DNA of 64,000 bases from Chitinophaga nivalis (GTDB lineage Bacteria; Bacteroidota; Bacteroidia; Chitinophagales; Chitinophagaceae), in the NCBI RefSeq assembly GCF_025989125.1, contig NZ_JAPDNR010000001.1:3392301-3456300 (forward strand). Reading direction: 5' to 3'. The translations under genes and the position numbers were made by a program. Positions 40,526-48,558 of this stretch are shown here, piece after piece. Numbering within the stretch: position 1 is the first letter of the stretch; every line of letters begins with the position of its first letter. Below the pieces are notes generated by a model that made no database searches, had not been told where the DNA came from, and worked only from the letters and a program-made list of their open reading frames with translations.

Positions 40526-41149
40526 ATGTGCAACTCCATGAAGTCGCTGATGAAAGAATATAATACCCCCGAACGACAAGGTCCGCTGAATATAGGCGAC
40601 AAATTACCCGCTTTCTGTAAAAAAGCAGTAGTGCCCGGAGAAAATGGCTATGAAGTGATCAGTATAGATCAGCAGTTTGCTGCGGCGAAAGAAAAGTGGC
40701 TGGTGCTCTTCTGGTGGCCAAAGGATTTTACGTTTGTATGTCCGACAGAAATTATCGCTTTTAATGCGGCAACCGGTCACTTTCAGGAACGATCCTGCCT
40801 GGTGATGGGAGCATCCACCGACACCGAACACGTACACCTGGCCTGGCTGGCGCACCATCCCGGCTTAAAGGCCCTGCGTATTCCTTTGCTGGCAGATACG
40901 TCGAAGTCGCTCGCTACCGACATGGGGATACTGGATAAAGCAGAGAAAGTAGCTTACCGCGCTACCTACATCATTGATCCTGCAGGCGTGATCCGCTGGC
41001 TGAGTATCCACGATATGCAGGTAGGCCGCAACGTGGAAGAGGTGTTACGCGTATTGGATGCGCTGCAAACCACGGATCTCACCCCCTGTGGCTGGAAGCC
41101 AGGTGAGCAAACACTTACGGCGCAGCTGACTGCCGCTGGTGTACAATAA
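40526..41149 (+). CDS. Peroxiredoxin (AhpC/TSA family)
   Basis: A 207-residue typical 2-Cys peroxiredoxin. The peroxidatic Cys is in DFTFVCPTEIIAFN, preceded by LVLFWWPKD, and the catalytic Arg region appears in GVIRWLSIHDMQVGRNVEE. The resolving Cys is in LTPCGWKPGE near the C-terminus, consistent with AhpC-type resolution in a dimer. It reduces the peroxide made by the superoxide dismutase two genes upstream, so the operon encodes a complete superoxide-to-water route apart from the electron donor. No AhpF or thioredoxin reductase is adjacent. The start could also be the Met at codon 5. Confidence 0.93.
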   Translation: MCNSMKSLMKEYNTPERQGPLNIGDKLPAFCKKAVVPGENGYEVISIDQQFAAAKEKWLVLFWWPKDFTFVCPTEIIAFNAATGHFQERSCLVMGASTDTEHVHLAWLAHHPGLKALRIPLLADTSKSLATDMGILDKAEKVAYRATYIIDPAGVIRWLSIHDMQVGRNVEEVLRVLDALQTTDLTPCGWKPGEQTLTAQLTAAGVQ

Positions 41150-41167
41150 TCTATACTTTGTAACAAC

Positions 41168-41608
41168 ATGCGTACTGCAGCCAGGCCGCAGATGATTGCG
41201 GTAGATTTCGATGGAACCATTGTAGAACATGCCTATCCGGCTATAGGTCCGGAGATGTTGTTTGCATTCGCGACGCTGCGGGCCTTGCAGCAGAAAGGTC
41301 ATCGCCTCATTCTCTGGACATGGCGCACGGGCAAACCGCTGGAAGCAGCTGTGGCACATTGCCGGCAGCATGGCGTTGTGTTTGATGCCGTGAATGAGAA
41401 TTATCCCGGTGAGATACAGGCCGGGCATTACAGCCGGAAGATCCATGCAGATATTTTTATTGATGACCGGAACGTAGGCGGTTTCCCGGGATGGGAGTAT
41501 ATCTGGCAGCTGTTACATCCGGAAGGCGGTGTATTTGAACATCGCCCTGTTAATGCTGCGGCACATTATAATGTTGGGCGCAAAAGAAAAAAATGGTGGC
41601 CTTTTTAA
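41168..41608 (+). CDS. HAD-superfamily phosphatase-like protein
   Basis: A 146-residue small HAD protein. Motif I is VDFDGTIVE (nucleophile Asp then DG), a Thr/Ser motif lies near LILWTWRTGK, and motif IV is IFIDDRNVGG. It lacks a cap domain, so it belongs to the compact class seen in BT_0820-type Bacteroidota hydrolases. It probably dephosphorylates a small metabolite. It follows peroxiredoxin by 18 nt and may share the operon transcript. The C-terminal RKRKKWWPF is a basic-aromatic tail of unknown meaning. Confidence 0.85.
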   Translation: MRTAARPQMIAVDFDGTIVEHAYPAIGPEMLFAFATLRALQQKGHRLILWTWRTGKPLEAAVAHCRQHGVVFDAVNENYPGEIQAGHYSRKIHADIFIDDRNVGGFPGWEYIWQLLHPEGGVFEHRPVNAAAHYNVGRKRKKWWPF

Positions 41609-41774
41609 GAATGGTGAAGGAGGAATAGTGCCCGGGAAGCCTGTTGCCATCAGGTTTTCCGGGAAAAGCGAAGATTGCAGCGGGATAGGGTAAGATCATA
41701 TCTGTTTGGGAAGCAGGGTTGATTATATTCGTAGACCCCTTCTTTTTTTAACCCTTTTAAACCCGTTTCAAACG

Positions 41775-42554
41775 ATGAAAACAAACCACGTGCTGATGGC
41801 ACTCGCCTGTTGCAGTTGTATACTAACAACGAACAGTTGCACCAAAAACAACACAGACTTATTACACACCACCACTGTCACCACAGAAAATACCGCTGCT
41901 GCCGTCAACGCCGCCGCATGGCTATGGGATGGCGATGCCGCCCTGGGCAGCAGCAAGGTATGGAAGGTGCAGAATATTGAAGGCAGCGGATCTATTACGG
42001 CCGTAACAGATCCTGCTTATGGCAAAGTGTGGAAATTTGATAAACCATCCGGCAGTCATCGTACCGAAGGACATGGCGCCAAAGGCTATCAGTCGGCGGA
42101 AGGAAGTGATATTTACCTGGGCTGGCGCTCCAAGGTGGTGATGCCCGTGAATGTGACCACCAATGCGGTGTTTCAGTGGAAGGCCTATGGTAGTAATATG
42201 CAACAGAATTTCCCGATTGTCATTAAATCTATCGGCGGAAAATTGCGGTTGTTTCATTTTGCCCCCGGCAAAATCGGGACAGAATTATGGAATACACCGT
42301 TGACGGTGAATGCATGGCAAAGCTATGTGCTGCGGATAAAAGTATCGCGGGATGATACCGTTGGCTTTATTGAATTTTGGTACAATGGAGTACCGCAAAC
42401 CCTTAGCAATGGTACCAAACGATATTATGCCCGTACGTTGGATGCTGATTACTGTGATCCGAAATGGGGGATCTATGGCGCAGATGCTATGGCAATGACC
42501 AATTACGTAGGTGCGTTGAAGATAGCCGCTACCTATGCGGAGGCCGCCCCCTGA
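41775..42554 (+). CDS. Polysaccharide-lyase-like lipoprotein
   Basis: Starting at MKTNHVLMALACC (41775), this 259-residue lipoprotein has a signal peptide with the lipobox-like TTNSC at residues 19-23. The mature part fits the polysaccharide lyase / heparin lyase I-like concanavalin fold: WKFDKPSGSHRTEGHGAKGY, YLGWRSKVVMP, FQWKAYGSNMQQNFPIVIK, AWQSYVLRIKVS, GFIEFWYNG and a late DPKWGIYG. These resemble the Pfam polysaccharide lyase family (PF14099), which cleaves uronic-acid polymers or remains uncharacterised. An upstream in-frame start at 41706 would remove the signal peptide from the N-terminus, so it is rejected. No SusC/D pair is nearby. Confidence 0.72.
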   Translation: MKTNHVLMALACCSCILTTNSCTKNNTDLLHTTTVTTENTAAAVNAAAWLWDGDAALGSSKVWKVQNIEGSGSITAVTDPAYGKVWKFDKPSGSHRTEGHGAKGYQSAEGSDIYLGWRSKVVMPVNVTTNAVFQWKAYGSNMQQNFPIVIKSIGGKLRLFHFAPGKIGTELWNTPLTVNAWQSYVLRIKVSRDDTVGFIEFWYNGVPQTLSNGTKRYYARTLDADYCDPKWGIYGADAMAMTNYVGALKIAATYAEAAP

Positions 42555-42618
42555 CGACAGGATTTGTTGCCTGTCTGCATCGCTCCCGGTCATGATGCAG
42601 ACAGGCAAATGCCTGGTT

Positions 42619-43326
42619 TTACCCGCCGGTGGAGGCGTGGTATTGTACATGTGTAAAAAATATATCTCTTCTGGTCACAAATCCCAGCCATTCGTATAAT
42701 CCTACGGCTCTCGTATTGCTGGCCAGTACATGCAGGAAAGGAAGGATACCTTGCGCTGATAATTGATAGCACAGGTGCTGCAATAGCTGTTGTGCGAGGC
42801 CTTTGCCGGTATAATCAGGATGTGTACATACGGCACTGATTTCACCGCAACCGGTCAGCCGGAGTCTTTGTCCGGCCATGGCTACCAGTTTGCCGTCCTG
42901 CCGGATACCATAGTAGTCTCCCAGTGAAGGCGTATCGGTTTTGAAGTAGCCCGGTTGTACCAGATTAATCAGAGCATACATCTCCGGGCGGTCTGCTTCG
43001 GACAACAGCACCATATCCGCCGGATGTTTAACGGGCCTGCTGATGGGGTGTTCACATACCATCTGTAAACAGGCCAGCTGATTGGTGACCTCCCAGCTGG
43101 CAGGCATTGGTGGCAGGTCGCCTACAATAAATACTTTTTCATCGGGTTGCATCCAGGGAGCCATATCGTTCAGTGCCTGTGGTGCAGCGGGATCATATCC
43201 CATAAAAGGTAAAACCGTGGCGGGGTACCTTTTACAGGCAGGCGTGCCCAGGGCAAAGTGCTGATGGGTAGTTTGTAATGCGTGCCATACGGGATTGTCC
43301 AGTAGTTGAAGCGGGTGCTGTGTCAT
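42619..43326 (-). CDS. GNAT-family acetyltransferase (FR47-like)
   Basis: A 235-residue protein whose C-terminal half carries the GNAT acetyl-CoA site: GEISAVCTHPDYTGKGLAQQLL (the Arg/Gln-x-x-Gly-x-Gly/Ala pattern appears as YTGKGLA), then LHVLASNTRAVGLYEWLGF. The N-terminal half is a divergent GNAT-like or regulatory region. FR47-type enzymes often acetylate small metabolites or drugs. It ends the operon begun by the MarR gene 39 bp upstream, suggesting a role in resistance or detoxification under MarR control. Confidence 0.87.
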   Translation of the reverse strand: MTQHPLQLLDNPVWHALQTTHQHFALGTPACKRYPATVLPFMGYDPAAPQALNDMAPWMQPDEKVFIVGDLPPMPASWEVTNQLACLQMVCEHPISRPVKHPADMVLLSEADRPEMYALINLVQPGYFKTDTPSLGDYYGIRQDGKLVAMAGQRLRLTGCGEISAVCTHPDYTGKGLAQQLLQHLCYQLSAQGILPFLHVLASNTRAVGLYEWLGFVTRRDIFFTHVQYHASTGG

Positions 43327-43365
43327 ATACTCAGTTGACTTACTGTAAATAGAAAATATGCGTGT

Positions 43366-43839
43366 TTATAAATCCTGGAATCGTTTGTAATAGGACTTCT
43401 CCTCCAGTTCCTGTTCCAGTGCTTCGAGTGTTTGCAACAGCTGGTGCTGTTGCCGGAAGAGCTGCTCATTCAGGAGACTCATTTTTTTCCACACCTTCTC
43501 AAAGGCAGGCAGGCTTTTTTTGCCTTTGGCAGAAAGCTGCAGCATGCGTTTCCGGTTGTCATCCGGCGATTTGACCGATTCGATATAGCCTTTTTTCTCC
43601 AGCTCTTTTGCCAGGTGGATGATGGCAGGATGAGTGAGACTCAGCTCTGCTGCAATGTCCATGATGGCAATTTGTTTGCGTTTGCTGATAAGGTAGAAGA
43701 GGGTGAAGTATTTAATCTCAAACTCCAGTTCATTGGCGGCATAAATGCGGGCAGCATCTTTCGCCAGGTTGTCGTAAAGGCGCCGCATGCGTGCCCCTGT
43801 TGCCAGTGCTCCCAGTTCGTTGATGATATTTGCATTCAT
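43366..43839 (-). CDS. MarR-family transcriptional regulator
   Basis: A 157-residue winged-helix protein with the MarR pattern: FTLFYLISKRKQIAIMDIAA, then the recognition helix LSLTHPAIIHLAKELEKKGYI and the wing SPDDNRKRMLQLSAKG. The C-terminal helices should mediate dimerisation. It precedes the acetyltransferase on the minus strand. A 36-bp near-perfect palindrome overlaps its start codon and -7 box, so it very likely represses its own operon until a ligand binds. Confidence 0.92.
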   Translation of the reverse strand: MNANIINELGALATGARMRRLYDNLAKDAARIYAANELEFEIKYFTLFYLISKRKQIAIMDIAAELSLTHPAIIHLAKELEKKGYIESVKSPDDNRKRMLQLSAKGKKSLPAFEKVWKKMSLLNEQLFRQQHQLLQTLEALEQELEEKSYYKRFQDL

Positions 43840-43873
43840 TTAGGTAAGTATTTACGTAAATATTTACCTAAAT
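43838..43873. promoter_or_regulatory. MarR operator, 36-bp palindrome
   Basis: A palindrome centred on TTTACGTAAA with arms ATTTAGGTAA and TTACCTAAAT, broken by a single mismatched pair. It overlaps the MarR start codon and the promoter -7 box. Confidence 0.85.
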
Positions 43874-43897
43874 GTAGGATTTATCTGATTAATCCAA
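43869..43897 (-). promoter_or_regulatory. MarR operon promoter
   Basis: On the minus strand, TTG (43895-43897) is followed after 18 bp by TACATTTA (43869-43876), a 7-of-8 match to TAnnTTTG. The -7 box overlaps the MarR palindrome. Confidence 0.6.
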
Positions 43898-44547
43898 CAT
43901 AAAAAAATAACAGCGGGAGAGGAGGAATAGGGATAAGCAGGCAGCAGCGGGGATTTGAGGCAAACAGGCCGCAGTGAGAAGTGTGAAAGAAATAGGGATA
44001 AACGGACAGGTAATAATGATTAACCCGGGAATAGAACCGGATAAGAAAAGTAAGGCGATCAGCAGCGGAGAATGCCTTTTACCGCCTTACCAGGCGGGAG
44101 AAGAGACGGATCAGTGTGTTGCGCAGAAAAAGACAAAGCGACCGGAATACTGTTGCGCATCAATAAACGGTTATTTTGAGGGTTTGTATTACTTTGTTTT
44201 TCCTTTAACTATCATTATGATGCAAGAGACAGCCGTTGTATAACTTTTTTCTACAGGCGGATCATCTCTTTTTGATGAACATCCGGGCGCAGCGGAATGG
44301 ATTAATCTGCTGCATCCATGTGAGTACAATATTAAACCCTTTATGCGTAATTAAGTACCGGGATTTTCCCCGGTATAAGTCCGAAACGGATAGCCAGAAA
44401 GGACAAAAAAGCAGGCGATCTGTCTGCCGGCCGTCAGCTGAAAAACTATAAATTTATTTATACGAAACGATAAATCAACCTATTTCATGCCTGTGGGGGA
44501 TAGTGCTAATCTTGCATATCCAAATCAATACAATAATAAAAAACAGC
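43874..44547. other. Intergenic region without a supported gene
   Basis: About 670 bp between the divergent MarR and reductase genes. Two plus-strand frames (43974-44243 and 44236-44451) have no recognisable family, weak coding character and overlap slightly, so I do not call them. The MarR promoter occupies the left end. Confidence 0.5.
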
Positions 44548-45614
44548 ATGGAAACAACACCTAAACAGCAGACCGCACTCGTGGTGGGCGGCAACGGCAT
44601 TACCGGTCGTACCCTGGCACAGCACCTGCTTGCATCCGGTAACTGGCAGGTCATCATTACTTCTCAGTCTGAACTGGGATATACTTCGGCCGCACAATAT
44701 GTGCAGATGAATCTGTTGGAGCCGGGTGCGGTACAACAGCAGGCAGCTGTTCTCCGCAATGTGACGCATATCTTTTTTGCCGCCTACGTGGAATGCACCA
44801 CACTGGCGGAACAAACCGCCGTCAATACGGCCTTGCTGGAAAACCTGGTAACAGGTATGGAAGCAATAGCGCCCCATCTGGAACACATCACATTTGTACA
44901 GGGTGCAAAGCATACGGCGCTCATCTGGGTATTTATAAAACACCGGCACTGGAAACCGATGCCAGACATTTTCCCCCTAATTTTTACTACACACAGGAAG
45001 ATTATCTCCGGAAACAAGCTGCCGGGAAGGCCTGGAGCTGGACCGCTTTACGCCCCGATATCGTATTTGGCCTGGCAGTAGGTAATCCTATGAACCTGGC
45101 CAGCATCATTGCGGTATATGCAACCTTATGTAAAACATTGGAGGTGCCATTCCGTTTCCCGGGTACGCCGGAGGCGTACCATGCCCTCATCAATGTAACC
45201 GATGCCACCTTGCTGGCCAAAGCCATGGAATGGGCTGCTACAGCAACCAATACGAAGAACGAGGTATTTAATGTCACCAATGGGGATGTGTTCAGATGGA
45301 GTCAGGTATGGCCGGTATTCGCCCGCTTCTTCGACGTTGCCTGCGAAGATCCGCAACCTTTTTCACTGGCTGCCTACATGGCGGATAAAGCACCCGTATG
45401 GAAAGCAATCATAGCAAAGCATGACCTGCAGGATATTCCCTTTGAACGCCTGGTACAGTGGCATTTCGGAGATGCCATTTTTGGTGTAAAACACGATGCC
45501 TTCTTTGATGTCAACAAAGCCAGAAGATATGGTTTTGCTGACATGCAGGGTAACAGTGTGGCGCTGATGCTGACTACATTCCGGCAGTTACAGGAAAACC
45601 GGTTAATTCCGTAA
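44548..45614 (+). pseudogene. PRISE-like SDR reductase broken by a one-base deletion
   Basis: Starting at METTPKQQTALVVGGNG (44548), the first frame gives an NAD(P)-binding SDR start, GGNGITGRTLAQHLL. It runs to FVQGAKH, then degenerates. From 44913 the +2 frame continues in register: YGAHLGIYKTPALE, PPNFYYTQEDYL, WSWTALRPDIVFG, and NVTNGDVFRWSQVWPVFARFF. This is the typical order of PRISE-type (progesterone 5-beta-reductase/iridoid synthase-like) SDRs, where KHYG follows the catalytic strand. A single T missing at about 44913 explains the break exactly (CAT-TAC read as CATAC). It is a recent mutation, a phase-variable or sequencing error, not a programmed slip: no slippery heptamer is present. 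Intact, it would be about 355 residues and probably reduce an enone. Confidence 0.85.
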
Positions 45615-45617
45615 AAT

Positions 45618-45656
45618 ATACCGGACGTATAACGGTAATGATTATACGTCCGGTAT
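45618..45656. terminator. 15-bp perfect hairpin between convergent genes
   Basis: ATACCGGACGTATAA (45618-45632) pairs perfectly with TTATACGTCCGGTAT (45642-45656) around a 9-nt loop. It begins 3 nt after the reductase stop and ends 14 nt before the end of the convergent peptidase gene. No T run follows in either direction, so it may act as a processing or barrier hairpin rather than a canonical terminator. Confidence 0.7.
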
Positions 45657-45670
45657 CAGCGCCGGCATAA

Positions 45671-47119
45671 TCAATGGCTGGCTTTTGTGCGGCTGGCCTG
45701 GATCAGGGACCGTGCCGTTTCCATGGCCGGATCTTGTCCGTTCAGCAGCGCGGCCACCGTCATCGGCGCCGGATAGTCCGGCAAGGTGCCCCTGCCAATA
45801 TTGATCGTGGGATCTACTGCATTGAAATATTGTTGTAAAGGCAGCGTCAGCACCAAGCCGGAAGGCCGTAGATTTTCACCCGGCATGATACCGCTGTTGT
45901 TACCCTGATACCCGCCACCGGTTTCTTCGCCAATAAAAACCGCTTTTTTATGATGGCTTAAAATAGCCGTCAGGTCTGCACAGGACGACATACAAAATCC
46001 GTTTATCAACACATATACTTTACCGGCATAAGGATGTGCTGCCGGTGATTGCCATTCATAAAAGTCGAAATCGTGTACCGTCTTCGCCTTTTGCCAGCGC
46101 CAGGTACTGTCCTGTAGTACCGGTGACCGGTACCAGATACGGGCCAGGCCTTTGATTTTTTTGGCCAGTTGCGGCGTCACTTCAATCCGGTCCCAGTAAC
46201 GATAGGGTTGCGTAAAGAAGTAACGGCTGAAATAAGCAGCATGTGTGTCGGACCCACCGGTATTGTAACGGAGGTCTATCACCAGGTCCCGGATATTTTG
46301 CGCCTGCAGGCTATCAAATGCCTGTTGGAGGAAGCGATGGAAATCCTGCCCGCCTTTTTTGATGTCGGACTGCGCAAAGGTATGTATAGTCAGGTAGCCG
46401 GTTTGATCTGTGATCTGAAAAGCCAGTTGCTGCGGATACCGGAAGGGACGCAGGAAGCCATCGCTGACGAGATCCTTTTCCAATACGCCGGCCAGCTTGC
46501 TGGTGAAGGATTGCGACCGGCGTATAGCCGTGAGGGTAAAGCTGGTATCTACTGCCACGAAAGACCGGTACCAGGAAGGAAACTGATGATACAGCGCGAG
46601 GTATTTCATGGTAAGGTTGTAACCATCAGATGGAATGGCCGGCAACAGTATTTGTAGCAGGGCAGGTATGCTTTGTCCGTTGATATGCGTGATTTCATCA
46701 CCTGGTATAATCGTCTTATCAGCACTATAGTTTTTAATCACAAAAGCGCGGTTGCCTTCAAAGTATAATTGCAGGGGAATAAGGCTGGGAGAGTTGCGCA
46801 GGCTATGTTTATAGTGTACGGCACTGGTCAGGTCTGTATGCAGGCAGCCGATGCGCGACACCAGCGGTTTCAGTTTCCGGTATAATGCCAGTTCTGAAAG
46901 CGGTGTTTTTATCGTGCCAAGCAGGGAATCGGCATACTGGTCAAAGGAAGCTTTTGAATGATAGCGGTAAACACCTGGTTGATAACGACTCAGCAGGCGG
47001 GTGGCTTTGTGGATCACCGTGCTGCATTGGGCCGGTGTATAGGTGCGGGTGAGGGCTTTTTGTGCAGATGATCCATACGTGAAAAACAGGCAGGCAAGGG
47101 AGAGTAGCAGTTTATGCAT
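45671..47119 (-). CDS. Secreted S41-family peptidase
   Basis: A 482-residue protein with an N-terminal signal peptide (MHKLLLSLACLFFTYGSSAQ). A PDZ-like region is visible (IIPGDEITHINGQSIPALL), and the C-terminal S41 domain has VIDLRYNTGGSDTHAAYF and VYVLINGFCMSSCADLTAIL, the position of the nucleophilic Ser, then IGEETGGGYQG. These are the features of tail-specific/C-terminal processing peptidases found as stand-alone exported enzymes in Bacteroidota. Its target is unknown. It is followed by a convergent hairpin and has its own divergent promoter region. Confidence 0.88.
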   Translation of the reverse strand: MHKLLLSLACLFFTYGSSAQKALTRTYTPAQCSTVIHKATRLLSRYQPGVYRYHSKASFDQYADSLLGTIKTPLSELALYRKLKPLVSRIGCLHTDLTSAVHYKHSLRNSPSLIPLQLYFEGNRAFVIKNYSADKTIIPGDEITHINGQSIPALLQILLPAIPSDGYNLTMKYLALYHQFPSWYRSFVAVDTSFTLTAIRRSQSFTSKLAGVLEKDLVSDGFLRPFRYPQQLAFQITDQTGYLTIHTFAQSDIKKGGQDFHRFLQQAFDSLQAQNIRDLVIDLRYNTGGSDTHAAYFSRYFFTQPYRYWDRIEVTPQLAKKIKGLARIWYRSPVLQDSTWRWQKAKTVHDFDFYEWQSPAAHPYAGKVYVLINGFCMSSCADLTAILSHHKKAVFIGEETGGGYQGNNSGIMPGENLRPSGLVLTLPLQQYFNAVDPTINIGRGTLPDYPAPMTVAALLNGQDPAMETARSLIQASRTKASH

Positions 47120-47268
47120 GTAATGTTTTTTTTCAAAAATAACCGGCGCCGCGTTAAAGGGCTGTTAAGCCCAAAACAGGAAATGTTATTTTTGAAACAG
47201 GATAAATTGCAGGGGGACAGCAGGAATAAATCTTGGGTGAAGATTTGCAGAATACCGGCAAAAACCGG

Positions 47269-47305
47269 TACCTTTTACGGCGAAATACGTATAGCCGTAA
47301 AGGTA
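47269..47305. promoter_or_regulatory. Hairpin/inverted repeat upstream of the VOC gene
   Basis: TACCTTTTACGGC (47269-47281) pairs with GCCGTAAAGGTA (47294-47305), 12 bp with one bulged T, 40 bp before the start at 47345. Could be an operator or leader hairpin. Confidence 0.4.
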
Positions 47306-47344
47306 TTACGGGAATCATTATTTCTTTACAACAAATACAATCAT

Positions 47345-47812
47345 ATGCAAACGATCACACCGTTTTTGTGGTTTGATAACAATGCAGAGGAAGCGATGAA
47401 TTTTTATACTTCCGTTTTTGAAGATGCGCAGATCCTGAATGTAATCCGTAGCGGCGACAATGGTCCCGGGCCTAAAAATACCGTTATGACCGCCACCTTC
47501 CTGCTCAATGGCCAGAAATTTATGGTGCTGAATGGCGGTCCGGTTTTTAGTTTTACCCCGGCTGTTTCGTTTTTCATCAGCTGCGAAACCCAGGATGAAG
47601 TAGATCATCTTTGGACACAGCTGTCTGCCGGTGGGGAAGAAGGGCGTTGTGGCTGGCTGAAAGACAGGTTTGGCCTGTCGTGGCAGGTAATTCCCACAGC
47701 ACTGGGCGCGTTGCTGCAGGGGGGCGGGGAACGTTCCGGCCGCGTGATGGCAGCCATGATGCAAATGACGAAAATAGACATTGCAGCGCTGGAGCGTGCC
47801 TATGAACAATAA
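47345..47812 (+). CDS. PhnB-like VOC superfamily protein
   Basis: Starting at MQTITPFLWFDNNAEEAMNF (47345), a 155-residue VOC protein of the PhnB / 3-demethylubiquinone methyltransferase-like group (PF06983). It has FYTSVFEDAQILN, TATFLLNGQKFMVLNGG, SFFISCETQDEVDHLW and FGLSWQVIPTAL. Despite the old family name, these proteins are not shown to be methyltransferases; they have a glyoxalase-type fold. An upstream in-frame extension of about 77 residues from 47114 is rejected because it crosses the promoter region and lacks family similarity. Confidence 0.9.
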   Translation: MQTITPFLWFDNNAEEAMNFYTSVFEDAQILNVIRSGDNGPGPKNTVMTATFLLNGQKFMVLNGGPVFSFTPAVSFFISCETQDEVDHLWTQLSAGGEEGRCGWLKDRFGLSWQVIPTALGALLQGGGERSGRVMAAMMQMTKIDIAALERAYEQ

Positions 47813-48011
47813 AGGGGGCTTACGGGCTGATGGGTGCCGTATCCGATGTGGCAAACCGGCGCCGATTATATAATATTTTTATTTGGTGTAATGTATTTGT
47901 TTTTAGGTAGATGAATACCGGGTGTTGTCATCCGCCCGATCGCGTGCTAAGATATACCTGTTGGGCATCTGCCTGAAAAATCAGGGGTAGCCGGACTTTG
48001 AAAAAAATACT

Positions 48012-48019
48012 TACATTTG
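48012..48019 (+). promoter_or_regulatory. -7 box of cyclophilin promoter
   Basis: TACATTTG matches TAnnTTTG and lies 22 bp before the start at 48041. A well-spaced -33 TTG was not found, so only half of the promoter is supported. Confidence 0.4.
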
Positions 48020-48040
48020 CTCCGTTTTAAAATAATACCC

Positions 48041-48481
48041 ATGAGTAAAGCAATTATAAAAACCGAGAAAGGGGATATGACCGTGCAGTTCTTTGATAAA
48101 GACGCACCAAATACAGTAGCTAACTTCCTCAAATTAGCCAAAGAAGGATTCTACAATAACGTAACTTTTCACCGGGTGATTCCTGATTTCGTAGTACAGG
48201 GTGGCGATCCTACCGGCACTGGCGCAGGTGGTTCCGGCACAAGAATCAAATGTGAACTGACCGGCGACAACCAGTACCACGATCGTGGCGTATTGTCTAT
48301 GGCGCATGCGGGTCGTGATACCGGGAGCTCCCAGTTCTTCATTTGCCACAGCCGCAAAAACACTGCTCACCTGGATCGTAATCATACCTGCTTTGGTAAA
48401 GTAATCGAGAACGTAGACGTAGTGGATGATATCCGTCAGGGCGATAAAATTTTATCTATCGAAGTGATCGAAGAAGCATAA
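48041..48481 (+). CDS. Cyclophilin-type peptidyl-prolyl isomerase
   Basis: A 146-residue cytosolic cyclophilin starting at MSKAIIKTEKGDM. Conserved segments are NFLKLAKEGFYNNVTFHRVI, FVVQGGDPTGTGAGGSG, YHDRGVLSMAHAGRDTGSSQFFI and LDRNHTCFGKVIENVDVV. The catalytic Arg is in FHRVI and the Gln/Phe in QFFI. It speeds cis-trans isomerisation of prolyl bonds during folding. It stands alone. An upstream Met (48017) would lie over the -7 promoter box and is rejected. Confidence 0.95.
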   Translation: MSKAIIKTEKGDMTVQFFDKDAPNTVANFLKLAKEGFYNNVTFHRVIPDFVVQGGDPTGTGAGGSGTRIKCELTGDNQYHDRGVLSMAHAGRDTGSSQFFICHSRKNTAHLDRNHTCFGKVIENVDVVDDIRQGDKILSIEVIEEA

Positions 48482-48558
48482 TCGATCCGATAAAAATAAG
48501 TACAAAGGTGAAAGCAGGCTGCGGTCTGTTTTCACCTTTTGTATAAATACCCCGTTGG

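Noticed and set aside
43974..44451. Two plus-strand frames (89 and 71 codons) between MarR and the reductase
   Set aside because: No family resemblance, poor composition and mutual overlap.
44905..44920. Programmed frameshifting in the reductase gene
   Set aside because: No slippery heptamer or downstream pseudoknot-like element; a single missing base explains the break.
47114..47344. N-terminal extension of the PhnB-like protein from 47114
   Set aside because: It crosses a hairpin-containing leader and has no similarity to the family; the Met at 47345 fits the domain start.
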